DNA of 17,291 nt from JACRBK01 sp964427955 (GTDB taxonomy: Bacteria; Chloroflexota; Anaerolineae; Aggregatilineales; Aggregatilineaceae): NCBI GenBank assembly GCA_964427955.1, contig CAYRWY010000077.1:1-17291 (forward strand), read 5' to 3'. Every line of letters begins with the position of its first letter. The first letter of the stretch is position 1. A program made the translations under genes and the position numbers. Below are positions 6,851 through 14,544 of the stretch, one piece after another. The notes under the pieces were generated by a model, which saw only the letters and a list, made by a program, of their open reading frames with translations, was not told the DNA's origin and did no database searches.

Positions 6851-7897
6851 ATGAATAGAAAAATCACCCATGTCGCCTTTGGCTTGTTGATGATCGCCCT
6901 TACCGGAGCCAATACCGTGCTGGCCCAGGGCGGCGGCGAAGGCGGGTTTTTCAAGGACCCCAACGCGACGGACGATCACTGCGGATTTACCGACGAGACG
7001 ACTGCCGGTCCCTACTACATTGCGGGCGCGCCCGTCACCGCTACCCTGGTGCTCCAGGACCTCCCCGGGGACCCGATTGTCTTCAGCGGCGTGGTCTACG
7101 ATGGCAGCACCGGCGAGCCGATCCCCAACGCGCAGATCGAAGTCTGGCACGCCGATTCGAACGGCACGTACTATCCTGAAGCGCAGGGCGACGCTGCCGA
7201 TTTTGCCGCCGGTGCGCTGAACCTGCGTGGGACGGTGCTGGCCGACGAAAACGGCGCTTACCAGTTCACCACCCTCCAGCCCGGCATCTACGAAAACCGC
7301 CGCCGCCACGTGCACTGGTACATCACCGCCGACGGCTATTTGCCCCTCTTCACTCAGACCTATTGGACCGACGATCCGAACGCGGCTATCGACAATACCG
7401 ACGCCAATACCGAGGCGTGCCGGGTCTTGACCTTTGCCGAAAATGCCGACGGCCAACTGGCGGCGACCTTCAATATCTACCTGCGTCCCGATCCGGCCAA
7501 CCCTGTTGTCATCGCGGTGCCTGAGTTCACGCTGCTGAATCTCAACACGGCGACCAAAGACGACTTCCTGACGATCCCCGGCGTGGGCGACCGCATGGTG
7601 CGCGAATTCATGGAATACCGCCCGTACGTCAGCATCGCGCAGTTCCGGCGCGAGATCGGCAAGTACGTGGACGACAGCCAGGTCGCGGCCTATGAAGCGT
7701 ATGTCTACGTCCCGGTCAACGTGAACGAGTCCGACGCGGCGACCTTGCAGCAGCTTCCCGGCGTGGATGAGACGCTGGCCGACGCGCTGATCGCCGCCCG
7801 CCCGTACGCCTCCCCGCAGGCCTTTTTGGATAAGCTGGCCGAATCATTGTCGGCGGCTCAGGTCCAGGTCGCCGCGAACTACCTTGAGGCGGAATGA
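6851..7897 (+). CDS. Secreted intradiol-dioxygenase-like protein with two C-terminal HhH (ComEA-like) repeats
   Basis: AAGGAG at 6837-6842, eight bases before the ATG, fixes the start. A Sec signal peptide (MNRKITHVAF..., cleavage after VLA about residue 25) exports the 348-residue protein. Residues about 45-215 resemble the intradiol ring-cleavage dioxygenase fold: TAGPYYIAGAP, then GEPIPNAQIEVWHAD and PGIY...HVHW. The four iron ligands of the family (Tyr, Tyr, His, His) can be assigned to Tyr107 or Tyr108, Tyr147, His153 and His155. Residues about 228-288 and 289-345 are two helix-hairpin-helix units (NLNTATKDDFLTIPGVGDRM and NVNESDAATLQQLPGVDETL), as in ComEA-type DNA-binding proteins; the second lacks the central Gly of GVG. 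Family members open catechol-type rings with O2 and Fe(III); the substrate outside the cell and the role of the HhH part are unknown. It overlaps the next gene by four bases. Confidence 0.85.
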   Translation: MNRKITHVAFGLLMIALTGANTVLAQGGGEGGFFKDPNATDDHCGFTDETTAGPYYIAGAPVTATLVLQDLPGDPIVFSGVVYDGSTGEPIPNAQIEVWHADSNGTYYPEAQGDAADFAAGALNLRGTVLADENGAYQFTTLQPGIYENRRRHVHWYITADGYLPLFTQTYWTDDPNAAIDNTDANTEACRVLTFAENADGQLAATFNIYLRPDPANPVVIAVPEFTLLNLNTATKDDFLTIPGVGDRMVREFMEYRPYVSIAQFRREIGKYVDDSQVAAYEAYVYVPVNVNESDAATLQQLPGVDETLADALIAARPYASPQAFLDKLAESLSAAQVQVAANYLEAE

Positions 7898-8340
7898 TGC
7901 TCACCCCTACCGTCATCGAAGGGCGGCTGCGCCGCGCCCTGCTGCTCCTGTCCGCGTTCATGTTCGGCGGATCGCTGGTGGAACTCTGGCTGGTGGATCA
8001 TACCGGAGAGCCGGTCCAATACATCCCCTTCGTGTTGTGCGGCCTGGGTCTGATCGTCGTGGCGGCGGTGCTGATCGCGCCCCAGCGGCGGACCCTCTAC
8101 GCGCTGCGCGGTGTGATGCTGGTCGTCGTGGTCGGTAGTCTGATCGGGATGTACGAACACCTGGAAGGCAACTTCGCCTTTGAGTTGGAGATTCGCCCCG
8201 GGGCGACGGCGGGCGATGTGGTGATGCAGGCGCTCAAGGGCGCGAATCCGCTGATGGCGCCGGGAATGCTGGCCGTCGCAGCGGCGCTGGCCCTGTTGGC
8301 AACCTACTACCATCCCCAACTCGTCCGCCAGCCCGCCTGA
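7894..8340 (+). CDS. Small integral membrane protein with about four helices
   Basis: The ATG at 7894 overlaps the TGA of the dioxygenase gene (ATGA), and GAGGCGG lies just upstream, so the two are translationally coupled. The 148-residue product has hydrophobic stretches near residues 14-33, 43-62, 70-88 and 120-138. Between the third and fourth lies a polar loop with YEHLEGNFAFELEIRPG, and GANPLMAPGML precedes the last helix. There are no catalytic motifs, cysteines in pairs or transporter signatures that I recognise. The coupling suggests it works with the secreted dioxygenase-HhH protein or is needed in equal amount, but this is inference. Confidence 0.75.
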   Translation: MMLTPTVIEGRLRRALLLLSAFMFGGSLVELWLVDHTGEPVQYIPFVLCGLGLIVVAAVLIAPQRRTLYALRGVMLVVVVGSLIGMYEHLEGNFAFELEIRPGATAGDVVMQALKGANPLMAPGMLAVAAALALLATYYHPQLVRQPA

Positions 8341-8366
8341 TTCCTTGTATTTTTCGTCTTGCGTAT

Positions 8367-8408
8367 TCTCGCACCCTCTTTGATCTTCGAGCTTGAGAGG
8401 GTGCGAGA
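8367..8408. terminator. 13-bp hairpin between converging genes
   Basis: TCTCGCACCCTCT (8367-8379) pairs perfectly with AGAGGGTGCGAGA (8396-8408) around a 16-base loop. It lies between the ends of the membrane protein gene (8340) and the cation ATPase gene (8450), which converge. No T run follows on either strand, so it may be a factor-assisted bidirectional terminator or a copy of a dispersed hairpin also found at 14500-14533. Confidence 0.5.
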
Positions 8409-8416
8409 GTCTGTAG

Positions 8417-8436
8417 GGGCGCTGCTTGCCGCGCCC
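8417..8436. repeat. Short GC hairpin next to the convergent-gene terminator
   Basis: GGGCGC (8417-8422) pairs with GCGCCC (8431-8436) over an 8-base loop, then GTTT follows on the plus strand. The surrounding TGTAGGGGCG...CGCGCCC wording resembles dispersed intergenic palindromes of GC-rich genomes. It may help terminate read-through from the plus strand. Confidence 0.35.
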
Positions 8437-8449
8437 GTTTGGATGTGAA

Positions 8450-11185
8450 TTAGCGCAGCCACCCCCGCCGCAGGGCGAGTTTTTCCAGCTCCACGCCCCA
8501 GAAAACCACCGTGCTCAGGGCGAAGCAGATCGCCAGTTGCGCCAGCGTGAGCGGGTTGGTGTTGAACAGGGTGTTGAAGAAGGGCAGGTAGATCGCCAGC
8601 AGTTGCAGCGCCACCGTCGCCACGACCGCCCCGATCAGCAGCCGATTCTCGAACAGCTTCATGCCGAACAGCGACTCGCGATGCGAGCGCAGACCCAGTG
8701 CGTGGCCCATCTGAGCGATGGTCAGGAAGATGAAGACCATCGTATTCCAGGCGGGATGGCCGTTGGCGGCTTCGAGATCGCTGGACCAGGCCCAGTAGCC
8801 GAGCAGGATGCCCGTCACGCCGAGCAGCAGGCCCACCAGCAGGATGTGCCGGGCCAGGCCGCGCCCGAACAGGCTCTCGGTGGGCGAGTGCGGCGGGCGG
8901 GTCATGCTGCCTTTTTCGCCTTTTTCCACGCCCAGCGCCAGCGCGGGCAGCCCATCGGTGATCAGGTTCATCCACAGGATTTGCAGCGTCGTCAGCGGGA
9001 TGGTCATGCCCGAAATGATCTGCGTGACCTGCAAGACCAGCAGTTCGCCGGTATTGCTCGCCAGCAAGTACTTGATGAAGCGCCGCACGTTGTCGTAAAT
9101 GGTGCGGCCTTCCTCGACCGCGCTGACGATGGTGGCGAAATTATCGTCGATCAGCACCATGTCGGCGGCCTCTTTCGAGACGGCGGTCCCGGTGATGCCC
9201 ATCGCGACGCCGATATCGGCTTTGCGCAGCGCCGGGGCATCGTTCACGCCGTCGCCGGTCATGGCGACCACGTGCCCGCGTTTTTGCAGCGCCTGGACGA
9301 TATTCAGCTTTTGTTCCGGCGCGACCCGCGCATACACCGACACCGTCTCGACGGCGGCTTCGAGTTCCTGCGGAGTCATGCGCGCCAACTCCTGCCCGGT
9401 CAGCACGCACCCATCCCCGTTGATACCCAGCTCGTGCGCGATGTGCTGCGCCGTCAGCGGGTGATCGCCGGTGATCATCACCGGGCGGATGCCCGCCGTC
9501 CGGGCGGTGAGCACGGCCTGCTTGACTTCCGCGCGCGGCGGATCGATCAATCCGACCAGCCCGGCGAAGATCAGGTCGCGCTCGACATTTTCCAGATCGC
9601 CGGCGGGCAGCGTGTCCACCGGGCGGAAGGCGACGCCCAGCACGCGCAGCCCATCCTGCGCCAGCGCGTTATGCGCCGCGTCGATGCGCGCCTGCCATTC
9701 CGGCGTGAGCGGCTGAATGTGCCCCTCCGTCCACACGCCGGACGTGATCGCCAGCAGGCTGTCTACGGCCCCTTTGGTGAAGGCGACGTAATCCCGGCCC
9801 GTGCCGTTCAACAGTGTGCGCAGGTCGTAGCCGTCGTCGCCCAGGCGGTGAATAGTCGTCATGCGGCGGCGCTCGGAGGAAAAAGGCACTTCGGCCACGC
9901 GGGGGAACTGCGCTTCCAGGCGCGGCTTCCACAGGTTGAAGTGCGCCGCAGCGGTGACGAGTGCCCCCTCGGTCGGATCGCCGATGGCGGTGAACTCGTC
10001 GTCGCAGTCGTCACACGGTTCTAGCACAGCATCGTTGCACAGGGCGCTGGCGACCATTACCAGGGATTGCGACGGCGTGGCCTGGGTAATTTCCTGCGTG
10101 GACATTACCGTCCGCCCCCGCCGCAGCAGGTGGATGATTTCTTCGGTGTGCCCGGCCACGTCCAACACTTTGACGGTCATGCGGTTTTCGGTCAGCGTCC
10201 CGGTTTTGTCCGAGCAGATCACCGTCACCGAGCCGAGCGTCTCGACGGCGGGCAGCTTGCGGATCAAGGCGCGCCGCCGCAGCATCCGCTGCGCCCCCAG
10301 CGCCAGCGAGATCGTCACCACTGCCGGGAGTCCTTCGGGCACGACCGCGACCGCCATCGCGACCGCCACCAGGAACATCTCGCTGGGGTCTTCGCCGCGC
10401 AGCATCCCCAGCGCAAACGCGACGAGGATGATCACGATGGCCGCGCCCATCAGGACCTTGCCCAGTTCGGCCAGCCGTTTTTGCAGCGGCGTTTTGTCCG
10501 AGTCCACGGTCTGGATCAGGTCGGCGATCCGGCCCAGTTCGGTGCTCATCCCGGTCTGCACGACCACGCCGGTCCCGCGCCCATAGGTGACGGCGGTGCC
10601 CAGGTAGGCCATGTTGCGGCGGTCGCCGAGCGGGATGTTCTCGCCCAGGATGGCCGGCACCGCTTTTTCGACCGGCAGCGATTCGCCGGTCAGTGAGGCT
10701 TCCTGGATGCTCAGATTGGCCGACTCGATCAGCCGCACGTCGGCGGGCACGATGTTCCCGGCTTCCAGCAGGATGACGTCGCCGGGCACCAGGTCTTGAG
10801 CGGGCAAATCCTGCACGTGACCGTCACGTTTGACGCGCACCGCCGGAGCCGCCATTTTCTTGAGCGCCGCCATCGCCTTTTCGGCGCGGTATTCCTGCAC
10901 GATCCCCAGGATCGCGTTCAGGGTGACGATGGCCATGATCGCCACCACGCTTTTGACTTCGCCCAACGCCGCCGAGAGCGCCGCCGCGCCGAGCAGGATC
11001 AGCACCATCGGCGCGGTGAGCTGTTCCCAGAGCAGCGCGAGCAGGCTTTTGGAGCCGCGTTCGACCAGTTCATTCGGGCCGTAGGTCGTCTTACGCTGGG
11101 TGGCCTCAACGGTGGACAACCCCTGATCGGGCTGCACCCCCAGTTGATCTAGGGTCTGCTGTACGTCGAACGTATACCAGTTCAA
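8450..11185 (-). CDS. P2A-type cation-transporting P-type ATPase (Ca2+-ATPase-like)
   Basis: Taking TTG at 11185 as start gives 911 residues, the usual size. N-terminal cation-ATPase domain (TLDQLGVQPDQGLS...YGPNEL), actuator TGES at 166-169, phosphorylated Asp326 in CSDKTGTLT and hinge motif MTGDGVNDAP with Asp645 are all intact. Ion-site residues of the SERCA group are kept: PEGLP in M4 (283-287), NTGE in M5 (711-714) and NLITD in M6 (740-744). The protein therefore probably moves Ca2+ out of the cytoplasm using ATP; Mn2+ or Na+ cannot be excluded. A full hydrophobic C-terminal four-helix block ends it. An in-frame ATG exists at 11383, but it would overlap the divergent gene and add a non-homologous, low-complexity N-terminus. 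GAGAAAGAG ends six bases before the TTG. The gene is transcribed alone. Confidence 0.92.
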   Translation of the reverse strand: MNWYTFDVQQTLDQLGVQPDQGLSTVEATQRKTTYGPNELVERGSKSLLALLWEQLTAPMVLILLGAAALSAALGEVKSVVAIMAIVTLNAILGIVQEYRAEKAMAALKKMAAPAVRVKRDGHVQDLPAQDLVPGDVILLEAGNIVPADVRLIESANLSIQEASLTGESLPVEKAVPAILGENIPLGDRRNMAYLGTAVTYGRGTGVVVQTGMSTELGRIADLIQTVDSDKTPLQKRLAELGKVLMGAAIVIILVAFALGMLRGEDPSEMFLVAVAMAVAVVPEGLPAVVTISLALGAQRMLRRRALIRKLPAVETLGSVTVICSDKTGTLTENRMTVKVLDVAGHTEEIIHLLRRGRTVMSTQEITQATPSQSLVMVASALCNDAVLEPCDDCDDEFTAIGDPTEGALVTAAAHFNLWKPRLEAQFPRVAEVPFSSERRRMTTIHRLGDDGYDLRTLLNGTGRDYVAFTKGAVDSLLAITSGVWTEGHIQPLTPEWQARIDAAHNALAQDGLRVLGVAFRPVDTLPAGDLENVERDLIFAGLVGLIDPPRAEVKQAVLTARTAGIRPVMITGDHPLTAQHIAHELGINGDGCVLTGQELARMTPQELEAAVETVSVYARVAPEQKLNIVQALQKRGHVVAMTGDGVNDAPALRKADIGVAMGITGTAVSKEAADMVLIDDNFATIVSAVEEGRTIYDNVRRFIKYLLASNTGELLVLQVTQIISGMTIPLTTLQILWMNLITDGLPALALGVEKGEKGSMTRPPHSPTESLFGRGLARHILLVGLLLGVTGILLGYWAWSSDLEAANGHPAWNTMVFIFLTIAQMGHALGLRSHRESLFGMKLFENRLLIGAVVATVALQLLAIYLPFFNTLFNTNPLTLAQLAICFALSTVVFWGVELEKLALRRGWLR

Positions 11186-11200
11186 GTGATACTCTTTCTC
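11183..11200 (-). promoter_or_regulatory. Ribosome binding site that decides the ATPase start (TTG)
   Basis: The minus strand reads GAGAAAGAG, six bases, then TTG-AAC-TGG. The purine run is an imperfect Shine-Dalgarno, but no ATG or GTG lies near the point where family homology begins, so TTG at 11185-11183 is the best start. Confidence 0.5.
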
Positions 11201-11251
11201 TTCAGGTAAATGGATGCGATTTAGAAGATAACGGTGATAATAATCAGTTGG

Positions 11252-11281
11252 CCCCCTAAAAATGAGGGGGTTCGGACCCCC
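11252..11281 (-). promoter_or_regulatory. Two mutually exclusive hairpins in the ATPase upstream region
   Basis: On the minus strand GGGGGT (11281-11276) pairs with ACCCCC (11271-11266) over a 4-base loop and is followed by TCATTTTT, like an intrinsic terminator. The same CCCCCT (11270-11265) can instead pair with AGGGGG (11257-11252). This could be an attenuator for the ATPase gene or a block on antisense transcripts. The yybP-ykoY (Mn2+) riboswitch core was looked for and not seen. Confidence 0.35.
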
Positions 11282-11282
11282 A

Positions 11283-11311
11283 TTGCCAAATGCCGCCGGG
11301 CGCGGTAGGAT
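11283..11311 (+). promoter_or_regulatory. Candidate sigma-70 promoter for the LysM/M23 gene
   Basis: TTGCCA (11283-11288) and TAGGAT (11306-11311) are 17 bases apart, matching the consensus at five and four of six positions. Initiation would fall near 11318, about 50 bases before the GTG at 11369. Confidence 0.5.
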
Positions 11312-11368
11312 TCCGCGCGCCGCTGATGTCATGGAAAGCTGAACGGGGGGTAGAGGAGTAGTGTTAGC

Positions 11369-12607
11369 GTGGTGGACGAACAACGTAATGTCAACCCTGG
11401 ACGCGGCGGATCATATTTTGCCCTGAATGGGATTTTCCTGCTGGCCGCCGCCGGGGTCGTCGCGGCAGCCGTGCTGGTCCGGTTATGGCCCCGATCAGAA
11501 TCCAACGCCCCCGCCCCAACCCCGCTCGCGCCGACGATGACGCAGGTGTTGGGGGTGGTTTCGGTCGAAAATCCGACGCTGGTGCCGACCATTCCTCCCA
11601 CGCCCACCCCGCCGGTGGTGGAGTGGGAACGCCCGACGGCGGCCCCCGCCGAAGTCTCGGCCTCGCTGGATACACCGGTCGTCAATGCCGACGGCAGCAC
11701 GGCCATCCAGCGCAGTCTCGATCCCCTGACAATCATCCCCTGGCGCGCGCGCAGCTCGGTGATCACCTACGCCGTCAAAAAAGGCGACAGCCTGCGTACC
11801 ATTTCTGAGAAATTCGGGATCGCGCAGAACACGATCATCTGGTCGAACGACCGCTTCTACGTCAACGCCATGCGCGTCGGGCTGGAACTGAATATCCTGC
11901 CGTTGGACGGGGTCTATCTGCGCGTGCAGCAGCCGCAGACCATCGACGAGATCGCGCAGACCTACAAAGTCGATCCGTATGCCATCATCGACTCGGAATA
12001 CAACACCTTGTTTGGCTCCACGCCGCAGACGGTGCTGCCGCAAGGGCTGTACGTCGTCATTCCAGGCGGGACCGGTTCGACCGAGCCGATCTATTGGGAC
12101 CCCGGCATCGTGGTGAGCACCGGCTATACCACCGACGGCAGCAACCCGGTGGGCGCTGGAGTCAATGCCGGGACCGATTACGCTTCCTTTGCCATCGGCG
12201 ATCCGGGATCGTGCGGCAAGCAGGCCGTCTACGGCGGGTCGCCGCCAGTGAACGCGCCGATCCTGGACCGCTATACCATCACCCAGGATTATTCGTGGAG
12301 TCATGGCGGGATCGATCTCGCCGTGCCGGTGGGGACGCGCGTCTATGCGGCGGGCAGTGGGACGGTGATCTTCAAGGGGTGGAGCACCTGGGGCTATGGC
12401 TACACGCTGGTGATCGCGCACGGCGGCACGTTGAGCATCTACGGCCACCTGAACGGCGCGTTCGTGGGCTGCGGTCAGATCGTGTCCGCCGGGCAAAACG
12501 TCGCCGTGACCGGCAGTTCCGGGCGATCCAGCGGGCCGCACCTGCATTTCGAGATTCGCGGCTCGAGCGGCGCGCCGGTCAATCCCTGGGACTATCAGAG
12601 CTTCTAA
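11369..12607 (+). CDS. Membrane-anchored LysM and M23 (LytM-type) peptidoglycan endopeptidase
   Basis: GAGGAG at 11353-11358 sits ten bases before GTG 11369 (a second in-frame GTG follows directly). The 412-residue protein has one N-terminal membrane helix (about 18-40), then a Pro/Thr-rich spacer (about 45-90) that spans the wall. LysM repeats follow at about 132-181 (ITYAVKKGDSLRTISEKFGI) and 185-232 (LRVQQPQTIDEIAQTYKV), which bind glycan. The C-terminal M23 domain keeps all zinc and catalytic residues: H312 and D316 in HGGID, H360 in YGH, and H391 and H393 in HLHFE. Such enzymes cut peptide cross-links in peptidoglycan during growth, or act as division-linked hydrolases; the intact ligands argue for an active enzyme. 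It is a single gene, divergent from the ATPase and convergent with the ABC permease. Confidence 0.92.
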   Translation: MVDEQRNVNPGRGGSYFALNGIFLLAAAGVVAAAVLVRLWPRSESNAPAPTPLAPTMTQVLGVVSVENPTLVPTIPPTPTPPVVEWERPTAAPAEVSASLDTPVVNADGSTAIQRSLDPLTIIPWRARSSVITYAVKKGDSLRTISEKFGIAQNTIIWSNDRFYVNAMRVGLELNILPLDGVYLRVQQPQTIDEIAQTYKVDPYAIIDSEYNTLFGSTPQTVLPQGLYVVIPGGTGSTEPIYWDPGIVVSTGYTTDGSNPVGAGVNAGTDYASFAIGDPGSCGKQAVYGGSPPVNAPILDRYTITQDYSWSHGGIDLAVPVGTRVYAAGSGTVIFKGWSTWGYGYTLVIAHGGTLSIYGHLNGAFVGCGQIVSAGQNVAVTGSSGRSSGPHLHFEIRGSSGAPVNPWDYQSF

Positions 12608-12612
12608 ACACC

Positions 12613-12640
12613 GGAGGGGCAATGCATCCATTGCCCCTCC
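12613..12640. terminator. Bidirectional hairpin terminator between M23 gene and ABC permease
   Basis: A perfect 12-bp stem, GGAGGGGCAATG / CATTGCCCCTCC, with a 4-base loop (catc) starts six bases after the M23 stop and ends 12 bases before the permease stop. It has no T run but fits exactly between two converging genes. Confidence 0.65.
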
Positions 12641-12651
12641 AACCAGCAGGA

Positions 12652-13707
12652 TCACTTGCGCTGCCAGGGCATGACGACGCGCTCGAGGGATTGCAGCCCA
12701 TAGGTGAGCACCACCCCCAGGACCATCGTCACAAACAGCCCGGCGTACATCTTGGCGGTAGACATAATCTCCCAGTAATAAAGGATGACGCGCCCCACCC
12801 CGATCTTCGCCCGGACGAATTCAATCGCCACGATCACAATCAGCCCTGTGCCGAGGGCGAGGCGCAGCCCGGAAAAAATCATCGGCAGCGCGCCGGGCAG
12901 GATCACATGGCGGAACATCTGCCAGCGATTGGCCCCGTAATTCTTCCCGGCCTGGATGAGCACCGGGTCGATCTGCTGCACCCCGGTCATGGTATTGATC
13001 GTCACCAGGAAGAAGGCCGAGATCGCCACGACGGCCACCTTTGGTCCCTCGCCAAACGGATTGGGAAAGAGCAGCATCATGATGGGAAAGATGGCGATTT
13101 TAGGCAGCACATACAGCGCCGAGAGGGTCATATCGAGCATGTTGCGGACGGTGGCATTCATGCCCATCGCCATGCCGATCACGATGCCCGGCAGCGCGCC
13201 AAAGATAAAGCCGAGGAAAACGCGCGACAGGGTCGCGTATACGTGGCTCTCCCTGAACAGCGTCTTGACTCCCTCGGTGCCATGATCCTGCCACTCCTGG
13301 GGGATGAGCCAGGGGCGACCGATCAGGCTGGATTTGTTGAAGCGGTCATAATTCACCGTCAAATCCCAGAGGGCCTTGAGGATGCTGGACGGCGCGGGGA
13401 ACCAGCGGGCATTGATCACATCCGTCTTGACCAAGATTTCCCAACTCAAGAGAATGATCACGGGAAAGCTGAACGCCAGGGCGCGATCATATAAGGGCTT
13501 GAAGCGCAGCGGGATGAACCGCCCCAGGCGTTCGGCGATGATCACCCACAGCAGCAGGTTGGTACCCAGCGTGAGCGCCCAATAATCCTGCCAGAAATGC
13601 AGCCCCAGCGCCAGGACATTGAAGCTCACCGCCACGCAAGCCATCAGGAGCAGGTCGCGCACGGGTGGTTTGCGGATCGTTTCCATCAGCGAAGAAGGGC
13701 TGCTCAT
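12652..13707 (-). CDS. ABC transporter permease, SsuC/TauC-type, with an N-terminal membrane extension
   Basis: The ATG at 13707 overlaps the TGA of the ATPase gene (ATGA), so this start is preferred over the more upstream in-frame codon. The 351-residue protein is longer than typical SsuC/TauC permeases of about 260-280 residues. The extra N-terminal part contains about two membrane helices (near 17-35 and 42-60) before the family-typical segment with WFPAPSSILKALW. The binding-protein-dependent transport domain covers about 145-340; the EAA-like loop that docks on the ATPase starts near Gln252 (QAGKNYGANRWQMFRHVILPG). It forms the membrane channel of an importer with the genes upstream. Substrates of this group include sulfonates, taurine, nitrate, pyrimidine precursors of thiamine and others; none can be chosen here. 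Confidence 0.88.
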   Translation of the reverse strand: MSSPSSLMETIRKPPVRDLLLMACVAVSFNVLALGLHFWQDYWALTLGTNLLLWVIIAERLGRFIPLRFKPLYDRALAFSFPVIILLSWEILVKTDVINARWFPAPSSILKALWDLTVNYDRFNKSSLIGRPWLIPQEWQDHGTEGVKTLFRESHVYATLSRVFLGFIFGALPGIVIGMAMGMNATVRNMLDMTLSALYVLPKIAIFPIMMLLFPNPFGEGPKVAVVAISAFFLVTINTMTGVQQIDPVLIQAGKNYGANRWQMFRHVILPGALPMIFSGLRLALGTGLIVIVAIEFVRAKIGVGRVILYYWEIMSTAKMYAGLFVTMVLGVVLTYGLQSLERVVMPWQRK

Positions 13708-14486
13708 AGCTGCTCCCCGTAAACTCGTGAGACTTCGTCTTTCAGGGCATCCCAGATAATGCCCTTCTGGTGGGCGAATTCCGGCGTGGCCATGGTCTCG
13801 ATGGCACGCGGGCGCGGAATCGTGATGGCAAATTCTACTTTTTTCCTGCCGGGATGCGCCGTCATGACGACGACCCGATCTCCCAGCAGGATCGCTTCGT
13901 CGATGCTGTGGGTGATATAAACCACCGTTTTCCGGTCCATTTCCCACAGTTTGAGAAACTCCGCCTGCAAGACGGTGCGCATTTGGGCATCCAGTGCGCC
14001 CAGGGGTTCATCCATCAACAGCACTTCCGGGTCATTCGCGAGCGCCCGCGCGATGCTCACGCGCTGTTTCATCCCGCCGGACAATTGGTGCGGATAGTAG
14101 TGAGCGAACTTTTGCAGCCCGACCCGCTTCAACCAGTCCTCGACGATGGCGTAACGTTCTTTCTTGGGCACGCCGCGCATTTCCAGCCCAAACCCGACGT
14201 TGTCCCGCACGGTTTTCCAGGGATAAATGGCGTATTCTTGAAAAACCATACTGTTTAACGGTTTGTGCGCTTTGGGGTCCTGCTTGATTTCGACCGTACC
14301 TGTCGTGAGGGGGGTCAAGCCTGCCAGGATGCGGAGAAAGGTTGATTTCCCGCAGCCTGATGGTCCTACGATACAGACGAACTCACCCTCGGCGACCTCC
14401 AGGCTAAAGTCATCAATAGCGAGAATTTCCCCGTCTTTCGATGTGTAGGTCTTGACTATGTTCCTCGCCACGATTTTGGGTTGCAT
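13704..14486 (-). CDS. ABC transporter ATP-binding protein, SsuB/TauB/NrtD-type
   Basis: The ATG at 14486 gives 260 residues starting MQPKIVARNIVKTY, where family similarity begins; a longer in-frame start at 14600 would read through the hairpin and into the binding protein gene and is rejected. Walker A GPSGCGKST is at 41-49, Q-loop Gln83 in VFQEYAIYPW, signature LSGGMKQR at 135-142, Walker B VLLMDEP at 155-161 and switch His193 in ITHSIDEA. The pair VFQEYAIYPW plus DEPLGALDAQ is typical of the nitrate/sulfonate/taurine importer group. It hydrolyses ATP in the cytoplasm to drive uptake through the adjacent permease. The ribosome binding site is weak (GGAAAA), and a hairpin lies 14 bases upstream. 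Confidence 0.93.
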   Translation of the reverse strand: MQPKIVARNIVKTYTSKDGEILAIDDFSLEVAEGEFVCIVGPSGCGKSTFLRILAGLTPLTTGTVEIKQDPKAHKPLNSMVFQEYAIYPWKTVRDNVGFGLEMRGVPKKERYAIVEDWLKRVGLQKFAHYYPHQLSGGMKQRVSIARALANDPEVLLMDEPLGALDAQMRTVLQAEFLKLWEMDRKTVVYITHSIDEAILLGDRVVVMTAHPGRKKVEFAITIPRPRAIETMATPEFAHQKGIIWDALKDEVSRVYGEQL

Positions 14487-14499
14487 GAGTATTTTCCAG

Positions 14500-14533
14500 G
14501 CACCCTCTCCTCGCGGTATTGAGGAGAGGGTGC
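14500..14533 (-). terminator. 13-bp hairpin between binding protein and ATPase genes (partial terminator or mRNA stabiliser)
   Basis: GCACCCTCTCCTC pairs perfectly with GAGGAGAGGGTGC over an 8-base loop, inside the ABC operon. It lacks a downstream T run on the minus strand. Hairpins at this place in importer operons commonly raise the level of binding protein relative to ATPase and permease; that role is inferred. The arms share GCACCCTCT/AGAGGGTGC with the hairpin at 8367-8408. Confidence 0.55.
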
Positions 14534-14544
14534 AAAAAGCCAGG

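Noticed and set aside
8426..10024. A 532-codon plus-strand frame opposite the cation ATPase
   Set aside because: It is antisense to a P-type ATPase with every motif intact and has His/Gln/Arg-rich composition; no ribosome binding site is seen.
11186..11383. A 66-residue N-terminal extension of the cation ATPase from ATG 11383
   Set aside because: It would overlap the start of the divergent M23 gene, runs through the G/C hairpins and has no similarity to the P-type ATPase N-terminus. TTG 11185 has a ribosome binding site-like purine run.
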